A stretch of DNA of 41,112 nucleotides, taken from the NCBI GenBank assembly GCA_937897215.1, contig CALCBQ010000049.1, positions 1 through 41,112 on the forward strand, given 5' to 3'. This DNA is from an uncultured Clostridia bacterium. Lineage in GTDB: Bacteria > Bacillota > Clostridia > Oscillospirales > Acutalibacteraceae. Each line of letters starts with the position of its first letter. Within the stretch, counting starts at the first letter, position 1. The translations under genes and the position numbers were made by a program. The notes below the pieces were generated by a model that saw nothing but the letters and a program-made list of their open reading frames with translations, was not told the origin of the DNA and searched no databases. This document shows, in pieces, positions 7,987-15,736 of the stretch.

Positions 7987-8268
7987 TTATAGAAATTGCT
8001 CTGCTGAAACCAATGCCTCTGCTGAAATTTTTGTTCCCAAACAAAATCCATCGCAAAAAGATTGCTCACTTATTAAAAGACCATAATCACTGACACAATC
8101 GTAGTATTTTTCTAAAATCTCTTTTTGTTCATCGTTAAGTTTTGATTTTAGATTTTTGTAGTTATCCGACATCAGTTTTTCCATTTTGGCAATTTCAATA
8201 TTATTCATTCCCAAACGCGATACAGGGTCCAAGTTTCCACTCCAAAGCTCAGAAATAGTTTTTGTCAT
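7987..8268 (-). CDS. Small DUF6809-like protein
   Basis: The 93-residue product has no signal peptide or membrane segment. It looks helical, with the central MEKLMSDNYKNLKSKLNDEQ and a C-terminal FCDGFCLGTKIS segment. This pattern (helix, YYDCVSDY, then a GF.LG motif) recalls the DUF6809 family common in Clostridia and their mobile elements. The function is not known. It is transcribed divergently from an XRE regulator and its promoter is overlapped by an inverted repeat, so that regulator probably controls it. Confidence 0.6.
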   Translation of the reverse strand: MTKTISELWSGNLDPVSRLGMNNIEIAKMEKLMSDNYKNLKSKLNDEQKEILEKYYDCVSDYGLLISEQSFCDGFCLGTKISAEALVSAEQFL

Positions 8269-8298
8269 AATATCATCTCCAAATAAGCAATTTATAAT

Positions 8299-8334
8299 AT
8301 TATAACACCGTTCGATACTAAAATCAATAGTATC
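8299..8334 (-). promoter_or_regulatory. Promoter of the 7987-8268 gene with overlapping operator
   Basis: TTGATT (8327-8322), a 17-base spacer and TATAAT (8304-8299) form a good promoter on the minus strand. A perfect inverted repeat, GATACTA at 8314-8320 and TAGTATC at 8328-8334, straddles the -35 box. GATAT-type half-sites continue towards the XRE gene (TTGATATTATGATATT, 8337-8352). This suits binding by the small XRE protein encoded next to it. Confidence 0.6.
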
Positions 8335-8372
8335 ATTTGATATTATGATATTATTTTTTAGGAGATGATTTT

Positions 8373-8591
8373 ATGAAAGTTGCTGAAAGAATTCGAAGCC
8401 TTAGAGAAGATAGGGATTTGTCTCAAACAGTTATTGCTGAATTTTTAAACACATCACAAACTGTATATGGCAGATATGAAAGAAATGAAAGAAGTCTGCC
8501 AATAGAAATGTTGTATGAGTTGTGTAAGTTCTATAATGTTTCAGCAGATTATATCTTGGGCTTAACAGATAATCCAAAAGTGAACAGATGA
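8373..8591 (+). CDS. XRE-family helix-turn-helix regulator
   Basis: The 72-residue protein is essentially one Cro/C1-type DNA-binding domain: IRSLREDRDLSQTVIAEFLN supplies the first helices, TSQTVYGRYERNERSLP the recognition helix and its turn, and FYNVSADYILGLTD the closing helix. There is no effector or peptidase domain. It is expressed divergently from the 93-residue gene across a region with inverted repeats, so autoregulation is likely. AGGAG lies before the ATG. Confidence 0.9.
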   Translation: MKVAERIRSLREDRDLSQTVIAEFLNTSQTVYGRYERNERSLPIEMLYELCKFYNVSADYILGLTDNPKVNR

Positions 8592-8598
8592 AATGTTG

Positions 8599-8628
8599 GG
8601 GACGCACCACAGCGTCCCATTTTTATTT
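8599..8628 (+). terminator. Terminator after the XRE gene
   Basis: GGGACGC (8599-8605) pairs with GCGTCCC (8612-8618), followed by ATTTTTATTT. Confidence 0.8.
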
Positions 8629-8630
8629 GA

Positions 8631-8816
8631 CAAATTTGAGTTTGTCGAATTCAATTCGTAATGCGTAATTCGGAATTCGTAATCCCCCCCTCAGTCGCTT
8701 CGCGACAGCTCCCCCTCAAGGGGGGAGCCCAATTTTTGCCTTCCCCCTACGAGGGGAAGGTGGCAAAACGAAGTTTTGACGGAAGGGGGGCAAAGAGTTC
8801 GACAAACTATAATTTG
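8631..8816. mobile_element. MITE-like repeat, complete copy (186 bp)
   Basis: The left end CAAATTTGAGTTTGTCGAATTC (8631-8652) is matched in inverted orientation by GAGTTCGACAAACTATAATTTG (8795-8816), with a few mismatches. The interior is packed with smaller palindromes: GTCGC-TTC-GCGAC, an AGCTCCCCC/GGGGGGAGC arm, CCTTCCCC/GGGGAAGG and CAAAAC/GTTTTG. It carries no gene. A second copy starts at 41041. Non-coding elements with terminal inverted repeats of this kind are normally moved by a transposase encoded elsewhere. Confidence 0.8.
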
Positions 8817-8841
8817 TGCGGAAAAATATGATTAGCTTTGC

Positions 8842-8875
8842 AAAAAAAGACGGTCAAAAAATTGACCGTCTTTTT
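8842..8875 (-). terminator. Terminator after the lipase-like gene
   Basis: On the minus strand AGACGGTCAA (8871-8862) pairs with TTGACCGTCT (8856-8847), followed by seven Ts. Confidence 0.85.
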
Positions 8876-8878
8876 CTG

Positions 8879-10906
8879 TTATTCTTCTCTTTTCTTAATC
8901 ACTACGCCCGTTGCAATTATTGTTCCTGCAAGGACTGCTACTGCAGTTGCAACTGTTGAAATACTACGGTTTGTTTTTGGAATATCGCCCTCAACATTTT
9001 CTGTGTTATTTTCGCTATCATTACTTGTTGTTGATTCGGTTGTATTCTCTGTTGTTGATTCAGTTGTATCATCTTCAGGTGCAGTTGTGCTTTCAGTTGG
9101 TTCTTCATCAGGTACAACATCGGCAACCTGTGAAAGATAACCGAATCGTGTCATCTGTGCATCTGTCATTGGTGTAAAGCAGAACACAGATGTTGTGTAT
9201 GTAAGCTGAGTATTAAGAAGCGAATATGTAATCTGCACTTCAAAAGGTATATTCGCATTTTCAAAATCGTTATTTGTTGCTTTGAATTTATACACTTTTC
9301 CTTTTGAAATTGTAAGACCTTGAGCATACTCAAAATCTATATCTGCACCAACAGCCTCAATTGACCAGATTACCACATCTGCTTCAACCGACATATTTTT
9401 AACTACAAGTGCTGTGTCTTTTGTTGAATGATAGCCCGAACTTGTATTATCAAATCGTGCATAAAGAATTTCGCCATTATTCTGAGACATATTGAACTGT
9501 GGGTATTCTTTGCTTGAGTAAACATTGACAATGTCGCCCCACAAGAAATCGTGAACAAGGTTCTTTGAGTATTCGTCGTGCATAATCATACCATGGCCCT
9601 GATTTCTCACATACCAAGTTGAATCCGGTAAAAATCCGGTTGATGCATCAATATCGAATTCAGGAGAAATATGATAATGATTTGGATTATCACAAACTGT
9701 GTTTGCTTGTGTATAATCACTTGCAAAACTTTCGTTTACAGGTGCGCAATCTGACCCTGATGAAAGATATGTATCAATAAGAATATCAGAGTTGTATTTT
9801 CCGTTTGGCGAAGTATAACCGTTACCTACAACATAACCAATCTGCACACCATCTTCAGTTAATTCTGCAAGTTTATTTGCAAGACTATCTCCGCCATTAG
9901 AAATCAATGTATGATAAGCAGTTGTATCAACATAAAGTTTTTTGTTATCTACAACATTAAGTCCTGTATAACTTATTGCTTCTTCAAAATAATTATATGG
10001 CACAAAATCCCAGAGTGATGGAATTGAAATAATGCCATTCCAAAGGTCTGGATATGTGAGTGCATTATTAGCAACATCAACTATACCGTCAGTTGAAAGC
10101 AATTGGAAAATCCATTCCCAATCCTTTTCATATTCAAAACCATGCTCAATAAACGCTACAATTTCATCAAGCGGAACATTAAGATATTCGCCTGTAAAAA
10201 GCGAGCCACAAAGAGTAGTTCCCAGCGTTGCAGGATTGCCAAACATTGCTCGTCTAACATCGCCTTTATCCCCATAGAAATAAAGATATGTAGTACCGTA
10301 TTGACCGCCGTGGCTTAGCCCGTAAATATCAACTTTATCTGAACCTGTAATTTCTTTTACTTCTTGAATGTATGCATCAAGTGCAGCGGCATAATCAAGC
10401 TGACTTCTACGCCAGTCAAAAGTAAACCCGAAAACATTTTCAGCACCCACTTCTTCTATTGCCATATCTGCAACTACTCTTTCAGGAATATACTGCTCCA
10501 TACCATTTTCAATAAGTGTTGAAGCACGAGTTGCCGCCGCGCCACTTGGATATGGTACAAGGTTATTCTTTGATGTACCATCAGGATTCATACCAATTGG
10601 TGCAAGATACTCTTTAATCTTTTTAGCAAGTTCAACAGTCAAATCCGCCTGATTAAGTGTAACATCTGCAAGCAATTCAACAACATCTGCACCGATATTG
10701 TCAAAATTCAACGGCCAAGCAAGTTGAACATTTCCGTTTTCATCAAAAATTGGTTCGCCGTTTTCATCTGCATAGGCAAGATTAGGGCCTGAATAGCCCT
10801 GCAGAATTACTACGGGTACTTTTTCTTCTGCTCCTGCAACAACACCTATTGAAACTGCAGAAACAATTATAAGAACTGCGAGAATAACTGATAAAATCTT
10901 TTTCAT
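8879..10906 (-). CDS. Secreted, cell-wall-anchored lipase-like alpha/beta hydrolase
   Basis: The 675-residue protein has an N-terminal signal peptide (cleavage near residue 26, VVAGA|EE). The alpha/beta hydrolase domain starts at PVVILQGYSG. Its nucleophile elbow is GLSHGG with S198, and a probable catalytic histidine lies in the downstream QGHGMIMHDE segment. The layout resembles the LCAT-like lipase/acyltransferase group. After about residue 590 comes a Thr/Ser/Glu linker (TTEST repeats). The end is a sorting-signal-like tail: IPKTN (642-646), a hydrophobic helix and KKREE. This predicts sortase attachment to peptidoglycan, with Asn where LPXTG has Gly. Lipid or ester substrates are inferred only. 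The gene lies between its own terminators. Confidence 0.8.
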   Translation of the reverse strand: MKKILSVILAVLIIVSAVSIGVVAGAEEKVPVVILQGYSGPNLAYADENGEPIFDENGNVQLAWPLNFDNIGADVVELLADVTLNQADLTVELAKKIKEYLAPIGMNPDGTSKNNLVPYPSGAAATRASTLIENGMEQYIPERVVADMAIEEVGAENVFGFTFDWRRSQLDYAAALDAYIQEVKEITGSDKVDIYGLSHGGQYGTTYLYFYGDKGDVRRAMFGNPATLGTTLCGSLFTGEYLNVPLDEIVAFIEHGFEYEKDWEWIFQLLSTDGIVDVANNALTYPDLWNGIISIPSLWDFVPYNYFEEAISYTGLNVVDNKKLYVDTTAYHTLISNGGDSLANKLAELTEDGVQIGYVVGNGYTSPNGKYNSDILIDTYLSSGSDCAPVNESFASDYTQANTVCDNPNHYHISPEFDIDASTGFLPDSTWYVRNQGHGMIMHDEYSKNLVHDFLWGDIVNVYSSKEYPQFNMSQNNGEILYARFDNTSSGYHSTKDTALVVKNMSVEADVVIWSIEAVGADIDFEYAQGLTISKGKVYKFKATNNDFENANIPFEVQITYSLLNTQLTYTTSVFCFTPMTDAQMTRFGYLSQVADVVPDEEPTESTTAPEDDTTESTTENTTESTTSNDSENNTENVEGDIPKTNRSISTVATAVAVLAGTIIATGVVIKKREE

Positions 10907-10976
10907 AACAATTCCCCTTTTGAGAAAAAATCTTATACCAATATTTTACACCTAAATGAAATAAAAAGCAATAAAA

Positions 10977-11003
10977 CAGCGACACTCTAAACGAGCGTCG
11001 CTG
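10977..11003 (-). terminator. Terminator after the 11040-12272 lipoprotein gene
   Basis: CAGCGAC plus CTC (10977-10987) pairs with GAG plus GTCGCTG (10993-11003) with one A-C mismatch. On the minus strand it is followed by TTTTATTGCTTTTT. Confidence 0.75.
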
Positions 11004-11039
11004 TAAAAATTTTTATGCTATTTTTGTGAAATGTTACAA

Positions 11040-12272
11040 TTATTCAGCTGTTTCTTCTACTTCCCAACCAAAATTGTAAGTAAGTGAAGATGTGCAAGGG
11101 AATTCTACAACTACTGTGCCGTATTTTGAGAGCGCGCCTGTAAATGTTACATTTGCAGTAATAATCATATTCTTTTCATAAGTTGCATAAGTCATCTGGT
11201 CGTTAACTGCGTTAAAGCCTGCCATAATTTTGCAAGGTGCAAATGCAATCTCAAATGAGTTGACTGTCATATATTTTTCTGCAACCTTAAACTGTTCTAA
11301 AATACCGTCTTTTTCACGAATTGAGAATGCTTTTGTTACGCTTGCTTCTTCAGGTTTAACCATAATGCCGATTGTTCTGTAAAGTTCTGATGGAACAAAA
11401 ATATATTCGCCATCTTCGTCTTCTGCATTATTGCCCTTGTCATCAAGGTCATGAACTAATGTAGGAACAACAGATGTATAAATAGGATAAGTAACAATAC
11501 CTGTTTCTGCGTCTGTTGTTGTGTAAAGGTCTGCGAGTGTAAGTGTGCTTGCATTCTTCTGACCAAGAGGATAAATGATATTTGTCAAATCCTCGTTGAA
11601 ATCAGTTGCAACCAGGTCATCCTCGTCGCCTTCTTTAACCTGATACTTTTCTTCATTAGAAATGTTCATAAGGTATTTGCCGATATCTTTAAGAGCCATA
11701 TCTGCATAAAGGCGGAATGCAGCACGAAGTTCTGGCTGATTATCAAGAAGATTGCCTTCTGTATCTCTGAAATAAACAGTAACATCCTTATAGCTAATTG
11801 AGCCATCCTCTTCTTTGCCTTCACTACCACCATGGTTAATCCAGAAATTTTCATAGTATGAAACACGAGCTACGCCTGTTGTTTTGATTTCGTTGATTTT
11901 TTCATTAAAGTAATCAAGAACATCCTGCTGATTGCCTGTAAACTGTGCCCATTCTCCTTCAGAAGCAAGGGCCAGAATATCTTTGAAGTATTCTTCATTT
12001 CCGAATTTTGAAACCAGCTCATAATATGAAAGCTTTACAGTTTGTTCATCAGTTTTTTTATTTGTATTTTCAAAAAGGATTGCAAGTTTGTCGCCAGGTA
12101 AAACTTTTTTTAATTCGCCATATGTAAACTCAAAATATACATCTTGCAAATCAGTTTTAACGGTTACAGGAGTTGGTCTTTTAACTTCAGATGTACCACA
12201 ACCTGCAAAAGTTGCTATCATAAGAGCTATAACCATTACCACGCTTAAGATTCTCATAACATTCTTTTTCAT
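11040..12272 (-). CDS. Large secreted lipoprotein of unknown function
   Basis: The 410-residue product has a lipoprotein signal peptide with lipobox FAGC (Cys near residue 25), so it should be tethered to the outer face of the membrane. The mature part has mixed alpha/beta character with no motif I recognise. It includes an acidic segment (DLDDKGNNAEDEDGEY) and a beta-rich C-terminal domain containing ITANVTFTGALSKYGTVVVEF. It begins 22 bases after the M28 peptidase gene ends, so the two are probably co-transcribed. A substrate-binding or peptidase-partner role is possible but not supported by any motif. Confidence 0.75.
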   Translation of the reverse strand: MKKNVMRILSVVMVIALMIATFAGCGTSEVKRPTPVTVKTDLQDVYFEFTYGELKKVLPGDKLAILFENTNKKTDEQTVKLSYYELVSKFGNEEYFKDILALASEGEWAQFTGNQQDVLDYFNEKINEIKTTGVARVSYYENFWINHGGSEGKEEDGSISYKDVTVYFRDTEGNLLDNQPELRAAFRLYADMALKDIGKYLMNISNEEKYQVKEGDEDDLVATDFNEDLTNIIYPLGQKNASTLTLADLYTTTDAETGIVTYPIYTSVVPTLVHDLDDKGNNAEDEDGEYIFVPSELYRTIGIMVKPEEASVTKAFSIREKDGILEQFKVAEKYMTVNSFEIAFAPCKIMAGFNAVNDQMTYATYEKNMIITANVTFTGALSKYGTVVVEFPCTSSLTYNFGWEVEETAE

Positions 12273-12294
12273 TATTTACATTCCCCTTTGGAAA

Positions 12295-13563
12295 TTAATA
12301 TGTTTCCTTAAGACCTTGTTCATCAAACAAGAAAACAGTTTCAAGAACAATTTTAAGTACATCCTCAACAGTTTTCATTTCAAGCATTTTAACTGTATCA
12401 AGACGAGTGTGATAATATCTTGCAGGAGCAGGGTCCATACTTGTAAATGCTACTGATTTAATACCACCCTGTTGCATTGCTGCAGCGTCAGTTGAGCCGA
12501 GTGGTGTTGTTGTGAATTTAACAGGTACTTCTGCGTTTTCTGCCGCTTTTTTCATAAGAGCACAAGCAGATTTATCAAGTTTAACTGTTGCAGTCATATC
12601 TTTTGTAACAACGCCCATAAATTCGTAATCGCGAAGTGTATCAAGTGCTACGAAAACAGTTTCAACACCGTCGTTTTTATATTCGTTTCCGTGCAATTCA
12701 GCAAATGCTTTTGAGCCACGAAGACCTTCTTCTTCAGCACCCATTGATACTGCAATAACTTCAGTATTTTCAAAACTGATATTGTTATTTTTGAGATAAA
12801 GAAGAACTGCCATAGATGTAAATACACCTGTTAAATCGTCATTTGCGCCGTCAACTACTAATTTCCAGTTTACAAAGAAGATTACAGATGCCAAGAATGG
12901 CACTACAATCGCCTGTAACACGATTAACACGATATTTGCACTACTGTTGTCTATAAACATACCAACAATGCCTACAACGAGGGTTAAGAGAAGTCCTAAA
13001 ACTGCACCTGCAACAACTGCTGTAACCATTTTAGGTCCACCTATATATGTATAACGCCATTCATAAGCAGAGTCAATGTGTCCGCCAATGATAATTCTTC
13101 TTTTAACTTCGCCTTTTGCTTTGATTTTGCAGATTACATTGCTTGATTCTTCTTTTTTGAAGAATGGGTCAAGCACTTTTTTGTAAAGCAAAAATTCGCC
13201 AACAAGGAAAAATATTGAGATTACACAAAGTGCAATAGAAGCAATGTGGAATGCATTTGCGAGTTCAGGCACTGCGCCTGTGTATGCTACAATTCCTAAA
13301 ACTGCCGCAATTAAAGCAAGAATACCGTCAATTGTAACCCAACTCATAAACGCTTTTGGGCTTAATGTGAAATTCTCTCTTGTAACTTCATCGGCAATAG
13401 GAGTCATTACTTTTTCAACATAATCCTGAGCCTTTTTTTCGCCCTCATAACCCGCAGGGCGAGGACCCACCTGCTCACATACTCTTTTTATTTCACGAAC
13501 TGCAAAGTTTGAACATTCGCGCACTTTAGAAGCGTAATGAGCGTTACTTTCACTTGCTTTCAA
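12295..13563 (-). CDS. Membrane-embedded M28-family zinc aminopeptidase
   Basis: All five M28 metal/catalytic positions are visible in the 422-residue protein: H162 (GGHIDS), D242 (DGANDDLTG), E277/E278 (GAEEEGL), D308 (ALDTL) and H385 (YYHTRLDT). A two-zinc aminopeptidase is therefore likely. Four hydrophobic helices interrupt it, at about 71-97, 104-128, 176-204 and 209-233. The last pair sits between the first two metal ligands, where soluble relatives have only a short loop. The start is TTG at 13561-13563, nine bases after GGAGG. It is divergent from the VanY-like gene and followed closely by a lipoprotein gene. Confidence 0.88.
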   Translation of the reverse strand: MKASESNAHYASKVRECSNFAVREIKRVCEQVGPRPAGYEGEKKAQDYVEKVMTPIADEVTRENFTLSPKAFMSWVTIDGILALIAAVLGIVAYTGAVPELANAFHIASIALCVISIFFLVGEFLLYKKVLDPFFKKEESSNVICKIKAKGEVKRRIIIGGHIDSAYEWRYTYIGGPKMVTAVVAGAVLGLLLTLVVGIVGMFIDNSSANIVLIVLQAIVVPFLASVIFFVNWKLVVDGANDDLTGVFTSMAVLLYLKNNNISFENTEVIAVSMGAEEEGLRGSKAFAELHGNEYKNDGVETVFVALDTLRDYEFMGVVTKDMTATVKLDKSACALMKKAAENAEVPVKFTTTPLGSTDAAAMQQGGIKSVAFTSMDPAPARYYHTRLDTVKMLEMKTVEDVLKIVLETVFLFDEQGLKETY

Positions 13564-13666
13564 GAATAATTACCTCCAAAAAGGCAAAACACTTTGCCAC
13601 AATAATATAATTACAATTATATTAACACATTTTTTATGTTAAGTCAATTTGAAAAGGTTGCAAATA

Positions 13667-13695
13667 TTGACATCGCGGTAAAAAAAGAATAAACT
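13667..13695 (+). promoter_or_regulatory. Promoter of the VanY-like gene
   Basis: TTGACA (13667-13672), 17 bases, then TAAACT (13690-13695). The same divergent region holds inverted repeats at 13603-13622 (AATATAATT-aca-AATTATATT) and 13622-13642 (TTAACA...TGTTAA), probably covering the M28 promoter on the other strand. Confidence 0.65.
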
Positions 13696-13736
13696 ATATG
13701 ATGTTAAAAAGAAATTTATCTCTAAGGACTTAAAAT

Positions 13737-14564
13737 ATGAAAAAAAGACGATTAAAAATACGGCTTGCTCTACTTGTAGCATTAGTTTCAATTCTTGGGC
13801 TTTTATTAATTTTATTTGCAGTTTTCTGTCGCGGTGGCAACTACAACGAGGTTGAAATCACAACAGAATCAACCACCGTAGAAGAAACTACCACACTACC
13901 ACCTGTACCTGAAGAATCAACTACAGAAGAAGAAAGCACAACCGAACCCGAAACTACAACAAAACCACCTGTAAAGTGGGATAATTATAATCCAATTGAG
14001 GTACTTAACAGTGAAAACTGGGCGACCGCTCTTATCAGTAAAAAATATCCGTTAGGCAAATCATACAGTCCCACTCTTGCACCTGTCGTTGACGGCAGTT
14101 CAGTTACTGCAGACACAAGAGTTTCTGATGCATACAAACTTATGTATGCAGATGCATTGGCACAAGGAGTTGTACTGACACCATATTCCGGATACTGTAG
14201 TTATTCTCGTCAACAATCAAACTATGAAAACAAAGTTCAGGCATTTATTTTGCAAGGTATGACCGAAGACGAGGCAAAGCAAAATGCAGAAAAACGAATT
14301 GAACCAGCAGGAAGTAGCGAAAACGGTGCAGGTCTCAGTGTTGATATTGTAAGTGCAAGTGCAGGATTTGCATCAACTAACGAATACAAATGGCTTGTAA
14401 ATAATGCTCATAAATACGGATTTGTTCTTCGTTACCCTGAGGATAAAACAGAAATCACAGGAATGATTTATCAACCATGGCATTGGCGCTATGTTGGTGT
14501 TGATGCTGCAAACGAAATGAAATCAAATAATCTTTGTTTGGAAGAATACCTTGAAGCAATATAA
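13737..14564 (+). CDS. VanY/LdcB-like M15B peptidoglycan carboxypeptidase homologue, probably inactive
   Basis: The 275-residue protein has one N-terminal membrane helix (about 9-30), a Thr/Glu/Pro linker (about 40-78) and an extracellular M15B domain, the fold that trims the terminal D-Ala from wall peptides. The hallmark motif SxHxxGxAxD is present as SENGAGLSVD, so the first zinc ligand is N196 instead of His; D203 is kept. The second motif normally reads YEPWHWRY, but here it is YQPWHWRY: zinc ligand H249 is kept while the catalytic Glu is Q246. Two of four active-site residues are therefore changed. It may bind stem peptides without cutting, or act by another mechanism. It has its own promoter and terminator. 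Confidence 0.85.
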   Translation: MKKRRLKIRLALLVALVSILGLLLILFAVFCRGGNYNEVEITTESTTVEETTTLPPVPEESTTEEESTTEPETTTKPPVKWDNYNPIEVLNSENWATALISKKYPLGKSYSPTLAPVVDGSSVTADTRVSDAYKLMYADALAQGVVLTPYSGYCSYSRQQSNYENKVQAFILQGMTEDEAKQNAEKRIEPAGSSENGAGLSVDIVSASAGFASTNEYKWLVNNAHKYGFVLRYPEDKTEITGMIYQPWHWRYVGVDAANEMKSNNLCLEEYLEAI

Positions 14565-14570
14565 ATTTGA

Positions 14571-14602
14571 CCCATCTGTTAATTACAGATGGGTTGTTTT
14601 TT
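14571..14602 (+). terminator. Terminator after the VanY-like gene
   Basis: CCCATCTGT (14571-14579) pairs with ACAGATGGG (14585-14593), then TTGTTTTTTG. Confidence 0.88.
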
Positions 14603-14615
14603 GATTTGTTTTGAC

Positions 14616-14647
14616 AAATCAAAAAAGCCACTCGTGTTGAGTGGCTT
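14616..14647 (-). terminator. Terminator of the surface-protein operon
   Basis: On the minus strand AAGCCACTC (14647-14639) pairs with GAGTGGCTT (14633-14625), followed by TTTTTGATTTG. It ends the ten-gene operon read from 25292. Confidence 0.85.
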
Positions 14648-14665
14648 TAATTTTTGGTTAAATCT

Positions 14666-15691
14666 TTATTCTGCAATAATCTCGCGTTCGTCTTCTTCGT
14701 CTTTTTTACGTTTGAAGATAATAAGGATGAAGAAGAACAAACTTAACCCCATAACTGAACCCATTATAACAGGATTTTCAAATACTTCTACAAAAGTATC
14801 CGGAATCGGAATAATTGGTGTTGGCTTAACCGGTCCACCGATTGTAATTATTACACCATCTTTATCTTCATCTTTTGGGTCTGTTTCAGGCTTTGGAGTC
14901 GGCTTATCATCAGGATTGCCGTCCGGGTCCTCAAAATCGGGATTATCAGGGTCGCCCGGGTCTGTATCATCAGGGTCTATGTCAGGCTTGCCATCGTTAT
15001 TATTATCGAGTATATAGAAATCAAGATATATTTTATCGGCATCAAGTGGAATAATAACTACTTGTGTACCGTCAGATGCTGTTGTAAGCTCAGGCTTGTC
15101 AACATCAGCTCTTACTATTACAAAAGATGTGTTTGCAAGTACTTCGCCATCTTTTGAAATCTGCACAAGGTGTTTACCATCTGCAATATCTTCAACAGAG
15201 TATCTGCCGTCTGCGTTAGTTTTTGCTGTTGCGCTGCCGAAATCAAAACTTAAAGTTGCATCTTTAAGTTCTTTATCTCCAAAATACACAGTACCTTCAA
15301 TATCTACCTTGCCACATTTATCATTTGCATCGTCAGAGCACTTTTCAAAAGTAAACTCAACAAGGATATCTGTATTAATATCTGTGATTTTAAGATTTCC
15401 GTCTATATACTGATTTGTTACATCAGTGCCGTTGATTTCAATGGTATCAAGATGATAGCCATTTTTAAAAACTGCACCAAGGTCGATTTCACCAAATCTG
15501 TTAATTTTGAATTGTGTACCATCAGGGCAAAGTTTACCATTTACAAGCACATAACCACCATCATTATAAACAACGGTTACTGTATGCTCATCAGGAACAA
15601 CAGTTGAAATAGTTGTATTACTTGCAAATGACGGTATAGCCATAGCAAACACTATAGCTAATGCCATAATAATACTTAATGCTTTTTTCAA
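14666..15691 (-). CDS. Membrane-anchored surface protein with Asp/Pro-rich stalk
   Basis: The 341-residue product has a signal peptide (cleavage after ..IPSFA, residue 23), then a beta-rich domain (VTVVYNDGGYVLVNGK...). A carboxypeptidase-regulatory/CnaB-like segment follows (GTVYFGDKEL...TNADGRYSVEDI). Next comes an Asp/Pro-rich stalk with a calcium-loop-like DNNNDGKPDIDPDD, a hydrophobic helix and the basic/acidic tail FKRKKDEED. There is no LPXTG, so a transmembrane anchor is more likely than sortase attachment. It is the last gene of the operon, 45 bases after the paralogue array, and could tether the array products to the cell. Confidence 0.8.
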   Translation of the reverse strand: MKKALSIIMALAIVFAMAIPSFASNTTISTVVPDEHTVTVVYNDGGYVLVNGKLCPDGTQFKINRFGEIDLGAVFKNGYHLDTIEINGTDVTNQYIDGNLKITDINTDILVEFTFEKCSDDANDKCGKVDIEGTVYFGDKELKDATLSFDFGSATAKTNADGRYSVEDIADGKHLVQISKDGEVLANTSFVIVRADVDKPELTTASDGTQVVIIPLDADKIYLDFYILDNNNDGKPDIDPDDTDPGDPDNPDFEDPDGNPDDKPTPKPETDPKDEDKDGVIITIGGPVKPTPIIPIPDTFVEVFENPVIMGSVMGLSLFFFILIIFKRKKDEEDEREIIAE

Positions 15692-15736
15692 TGAAATCCA
15701 CCTCCTTAATTATTTTCTTATTATAAAAACAATTAA

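Noticed and set aside
7866..8069. 67-codon minus frame between infC and the DUF6809-like gene
   Set aside because: It covers the infC promoter and leader and part of the neighbouring gene in another frame.
14666..15691. Sortase-anchored protein
   Set aside because: The IPDTF stretch before the helix lacks the Thr-Gly part of a sorting motif; a simple membrane anchor explains the tail better.
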